NCBI GenBank assembly: GCA_905480255.1
Contig: CAJQPR010000105.1
Span: 43,026-107,025 of the forward strand
Origin: an uncultured Woeseiaceae bacterium
GTDB taxonomy: Bacteria; Pseudomonadota; Gammaproteobacteria; Steroidobacterales; Woeseiaceae
Direction of reading: 5' to 3'
Length of the DNA stretch: 64,000 nt
The notes under the pieces were generated by a model. The model had not been told where the DNA came from, made no database searches, and saw only the letters and a list, made by a program, of their open reading frames with translations. Positions 60,782-64,000 of this stretch are shown here, piece by piece. A program made the translations under genes and the position numbers. How positions within the stretch are numbered: the stretch's first letter is position 1; every line of letters starts with the position of its first letter.

Positions 60782-61048
60782 ATGTCCCGTACAGTTAACT
60801 GCGTCATCATGAATAAAGAAGCAGAGGGCCTCGACTTCGCCCCCTATCCCGGCGAACTCGGGCAGCGTATTTACGATAGTGTTTCAAAGGAAGCCTGGCA
60901 GCGCTGGCTGGGACACCAGACAATGCTGATCAATGAATACCGACTGACTCCAATCGAACCGGAAGCGCGCAAGTTTCTCGAGACAGAGATGGACAAGTTT
61001 TTCTTCGGTGGTGGCTCCGCTGCGCCGAAGGAATTCGTTCCTAAATAA
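60782..61048 (+). CDS. yggX: Oxidative damage/Fe(2+)-trafficking protein YggX
   Basis: [32 protein letters not shown]. Confidence 0.96.
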   Translation: MSRTVNCVIMNKEAEGLDFAPYPGELGQRIYDSVSKEAWQRWLGHQTMLINEYRLTPIEPEARKFLETEMDKFFFGGGSAAPKEFVPK

Positions 61049-61049
61049 A

Positions 61050-61511
61050 TCAGGTCAGCGGTAGCTCTGTCGTTTTTGTCACCGTTCTGATCGCAACACT
61101 TGAGTTCACCCTGGCAACTCCCGGCAGGCGTGTCAGCCCTTCATTGTGGAGGCGCTCAAAATCTGCCATGTCAGATACGACGACGCGCAGCAAATAGTCG
61201 AACTCACCGGTCATCAGGTAGCACTCCATGACCTCTGGAATGTCCCGCACGGCCTTCTCGAATGCGGCGAGCTCGCTCTGTTCTTCGCGGCGGAGCGCAA
61301 TGTGAACGAAAACGGTGCCGCTCAAACCGACAGCTTTCTGGTCCAGAAGGGCGACAAACCGTTCAATTAGTCCGGCTTCCTCCAGCGCACGAACTCTGCG
61401 CAAACAGGCGGATTCAGACAGATTGACTCCGGCAGCAAGCTGCACATTGCTCACTCGCCCGTCCCGTTGCAGCTCTCTAAGGATTGATTTGTCAAATCGG
61501 TCAAGATTCAT
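61050..61511 (-). CDS. Lrp/AsnC family transcriptional regulator
   Basis: LDRFDKSILRELQRDGRVSNVQLAAGVNLSESACLRRVRALEEAG. Confidence 0.95.
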   Translation of the reverse strand: MNLDRFDKSILRELQRDGRVSNVQLAAGVNLSESACLRRVRALEEAGLIERFVALLDQKAVGLSGTVFVHIALRREEQSELAAFEKAVRDIPEVMECYLMTGEFDYLLRVVVSDMADFERLHNEGLTRLPGVARVNSSVAIRTVTKTTELPLT

Positions 61512-61658
61512 GATGGTTTCTGCGAAAAATGATAACTAATTGCGCAGAATATGCCACGTATTAGGCCAAAAAGCACTGAATCAGCAAGAGAATTGCGCGA
61601 AACGAACGGTATCCTGTGGAAATAGTTACATATCAGACCTTTTTGGGAGTGATCGAAG

Positions 61659-62780
61659 ATGAAGGTAGGAATACCTAAGGAAGTCAAAATTCTCGAGTTT
61701 CGCGTCGGCATGGTTCCAGCGGGTGTGCGCGAGCTCGTCCACGACGGCCACGATGTATTTGTGGAGACGAATGCCGGTGCAGGCATCGGGATGTTCGACG
61801 AGGATTACGTGGCTGCAGGCGCCACGGTTCTCAGTACCGCGAAAGAGGTATATGACACCGCTGACCTGATCGTCAAAGTCAAAGAACCGCAAGCAGAAGA
61901 ATGTCAGATGTTGCGGTCGGACCAGGTGCTGTTTACCTATCTTCACCTGGCGGCTGATCCGGCGCAGACAGAAGCACTGGTTAAGTCGGGGACAACGGCG
62001 ATCGCATATGAAACGGTAACGGCCAATGATGGCTCGCTGCCCCTGCTGACGCCGATGAGCGAAGTCGCCGGACGCTTGTCAGTTCAGGCTGGCGCTTTCG
62101 CGCTGCAAAAGGCCAATGGCGGCCGTGGTGTGCTGCTTGGTGGGGTACCCGGTGTTGCGCCGGGACAGGTCGTCGTCGTAGGCGGTGGCGTTGCAGGTAC
62201 TCACGCAGCTGAAATGGCTGTAGGGCTGGGTGCCGAGGTTACGATTCTGGATCGTTCCGTGCCGCGACTGAGACAGATCAACGAAATTTACGGAGGCCGT
62301 GTACGAACAGCTTATTCAACGAAGCACGCCATTGACGAATTGATGCCGGAAGCGGACCTGGTTATAGGTGCGGTGCTTATCGCCGGTGCAGCGGCACCGA
62401 AGCTGGTGACGGCTGAACATGTTAAGACAATGAAGGCGGGCGCTGTACTGGTTGATATTTCGATTGACCAGGGCGGGTGTTTCGAAACGAGTCGTCCAAC
62501 GACCCACGCCGAACCCACTTACATAGTCGACGATGTCGTGCACTACTGCGTGACCAACATGCCGGGTGCGGTGCCGAGGACTTCGACCTTCGCGCTGACC
62601 AACGTGACGCTGCCATTTGCCAAGAACCTGGCCAATATGGGCTGGCGCGAAGCGCTGCTGAAGGACCAGCACCTGCGTCATGGACTGAATGTTCATGCAG
62701 GTCATATCAACCATGAAGCAGTGGCACATGACCTCGGATACGAATACCTCTCAGCCGAGGATGCTTTACAAGCAGCCTGA
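61659..62780 (+). CDS. ald: Alanine dehydrogenase
   Basis: MKVGIPKEVKILEFRVGMVPAGV, VKVKEPQAEE, NMPGAVPRTST. Confidence 0.97.
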   Translation: MKVGIPKEVKILEFRVGMVPAGVRELVHDGHDVFVETNAGAGIGMFDEDYVAAGATVLSTAKEVYDTADLIVKVKEPQAEECQMLRSDQVLFTYLHLAADPAQTEALVKSGTTAIAYETVTANDGSLPLLTPMSEVAGRLSVQAGAFALQKANGGRGVLLGGVPGVAPGQVVVVGGGVAGTHAAEMAVGLGAEVTILDRSVPRLRQINEIYGGRVRTAYSTKHAIDELMPEADLVIGAVLIAGAAAPKLVTAEHVKTMKAGAVLVDISIDQGGCFETSRPTTHAEPTYIVDDVVHYCVTNMPGAVPRTSTFALTNVTLPFAKNLANMGWREALLKDQHLRHGLNVHAGHINHEAVAHDLGYEYLSAEDALQAA

Positions 62781-62810
62781 TCTACTCCCCCTTGATCAGG
62801 CAGTTTTTTC

Positions 62811-62836
62811 AGCCGGGCGAAAGCCCGGCTTTTTTA
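62811..62836 (+). terminator. Intrinsic terminator after ald
   Basis: AGCCGGGC-gaaa-GCCCGGCT followed by T tract. Confidence 0.92.
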
Positions 62837-62999
62837 TGCACAAACTTCTTTGAACAAGGGACCATGATCGATTGTCAAAACGACATGCAAAATCGGTATA
62901 GTGCGTGGTTGCGCCAATTCGGCTTGTTTCGCTGGCAACGCAGTCCCGCGGCAACATGAACAAATATTCAGCTCCTCAGTAGTCCAGGATGACCTCATA

Positions 63000-64000
63000 A
63001 TGTTGTGTAAAGCACGTATCCATTGTGCATTGATTCTTCTTTTGCCCGTGTTGTCGTTTGCACAGGGTGGGCCGCCTGGCGGACGCGAAGTGGCTGTCGA
63101 GTCCATGGTTGTGGAGCCAATGCAGCTCGAATCTACGGTTGACGCGGTTGGCACGGTTCTCGCGAATGCCTCGGCAGTGTTGCGGGCCGAAGTGCCGGGC
63201 CAGGTTGTCGAGCGGCATTTCGAGGAAGGCCAGCACGTTTCCAAAGGCGACCGGCTCTTCTCTATCGAGGCAGCCGTGCTGCAAGCCGAGGCCAACGAAG
63301 CCAAGGCCAATCTTGAGCAGAGCGACGCGGCCTACAAGCGCGCGCAGGAGCTGGTCAAAAGTCAGCTCGTTTCGGCGACCGAGTTTGACACCGCGCGCGC
63401 CAACTACAATGTGAGCGTGGCGCGTTTGCGTTCGGCGGAATCAAGACTGTCGAAGACCGTCATTCGTGCGCCGTTCGATGGGTTTATCGGCCTGCGGCGC
63501 ATCAATGTCGGGGACTACGCGACAATCGGTCAGGAGCTGGTCAACGTCGTAAGACTCAATCCATTGCGTGTCGACTTCAGCGTGCCGGAGACGCTATTGT
63601 CCCGCATTCAGCCGGGGCAAAAGATTTCCGTCACCGTCGGTGCGTTTCGCGGAGAAGTGTTCGAAGGTGAAGTTACCGCAATTGATCCACAAATTGACGT
63701 AGCCGGTCACAGCATGGCGGTTCGCGCGCGACTGCCTAATCCCGACCTCCGCCTGAGACCTGGTTTGTTCGCCCAGGTTTCCGTCTCACTTGCAGTTAAT
63801 CCGAGTGCATTAATGGTGCCCGAGCAAGCTATCTGGCCGATTGGCAATGACAAGATCCTGTACATCGTCACCGATGGCGTCGCGAATCAACGTGTCGTGA
63901 CCATCGGTGACAGGAAACCCGGCCTCGTCGAAATCGTTGACGGCCTGTCTGCCGGTGAAGAAATTGTTGTCGCTGGCCAGATGAAACTATTCCCTGGCGC
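63000..64000 (+). CDS. Efflux RND transporter periplasmic adaptor (MFP family), 3'-truncated by window edge
   Basis: ATG 63000; GTVLANASAVLRAEVPGQVVERHFEEGQHVSKGDRL, TVIRAPFDGFIGLR; open to the window end. Confidence 0.93.
   Translation, partial: MLCKARIHCALILLLPVLSFAQGGPPGGREVAVESMVVEPMQLESTVDAVGTVLANASAVLRAEVPGQVVERHFEEGQHVSKGDRLFSIEAAVLQAEANEAKANLEQSDAAYKRAQELVKSQLVSATEFDTARANYNVSVARLRSAESRLSKTVIRAPFDGFIGLRRINVGDYATIGQELVNVVRLNPLRVDFSVPETLLSRIQPGQKISVTVGAFRGEVFEGEVTAIDPQIDVAGHSMAVRARLPNPDLRLRPGLFAQVSVSLAVNPSALMVPEQAIWPIGNDKILYIVTDGVANQRVVTIGDRKPGLVEIVDGLSAGEEIVVAGQMKLFPG

Noticed and set aside
1-64000. rRNA, tRNA, CRISPR, prophage or complete IS elements
   Set aside because: No tRNA T-loop/acceptor patterns, rRNA-like segments, spaced direct-repeat arrays, integrase or transposase ORFs were recognised by eye; Infernal/tRNAscan would be needed to exclude them formally

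Overview
This 64 kb window is gene-dense, chromosomal-type gammaproteobacterial DNA. About 59 CDS are supported, and no rRNA, tRNA, CRISPR array or complete transposase gene was recognised. Most of it is conserved housekeeping: comF(partial)/ubiA, recG-ridA-spoT-rpoZ-gmk-yicC, PP2C-rph-rdgB-hemW, rpmE, gltA, mrcA//pilMNOPQ-[Ig lipoprotein]-aroK-aroB-dgt-pyrF-hemE, fadD, tesA//ybbA-ybbP-nudix, hprA-like//ycgN, ppc, yajQ, a complete trpEGDCFBA operon, a GGDEF/EAL protein, an ECF sigma operon, asmA, mutY-PIG-L-yggX, lrp//ald, and the start of an RND adaptor. The points most worth a second look are: (i) a trp attenuator with a Trp-Trp-Trp leader peptide whose AUG appears to lie at the predicted transcription start (leaderless), followed by a multi-hairpin repeat before trpE; (ii) a degenerate ribonucleotide-reductase-like protein (41226-42518) beside a TlpA-like lipoprotein and an SLC13 transporter; (iii) an Ig-repeat/calcium-loop lipoprotein between pilQ and aroK; (iv) a 125-bp MITE-like inverted repeat abutting ppc; (v) an inverted pair of perfect DnaA boxes next to an AT-rich tract upstream of rpmE. 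All assignments come from reading the sequence and supplied translations; no database search was run.
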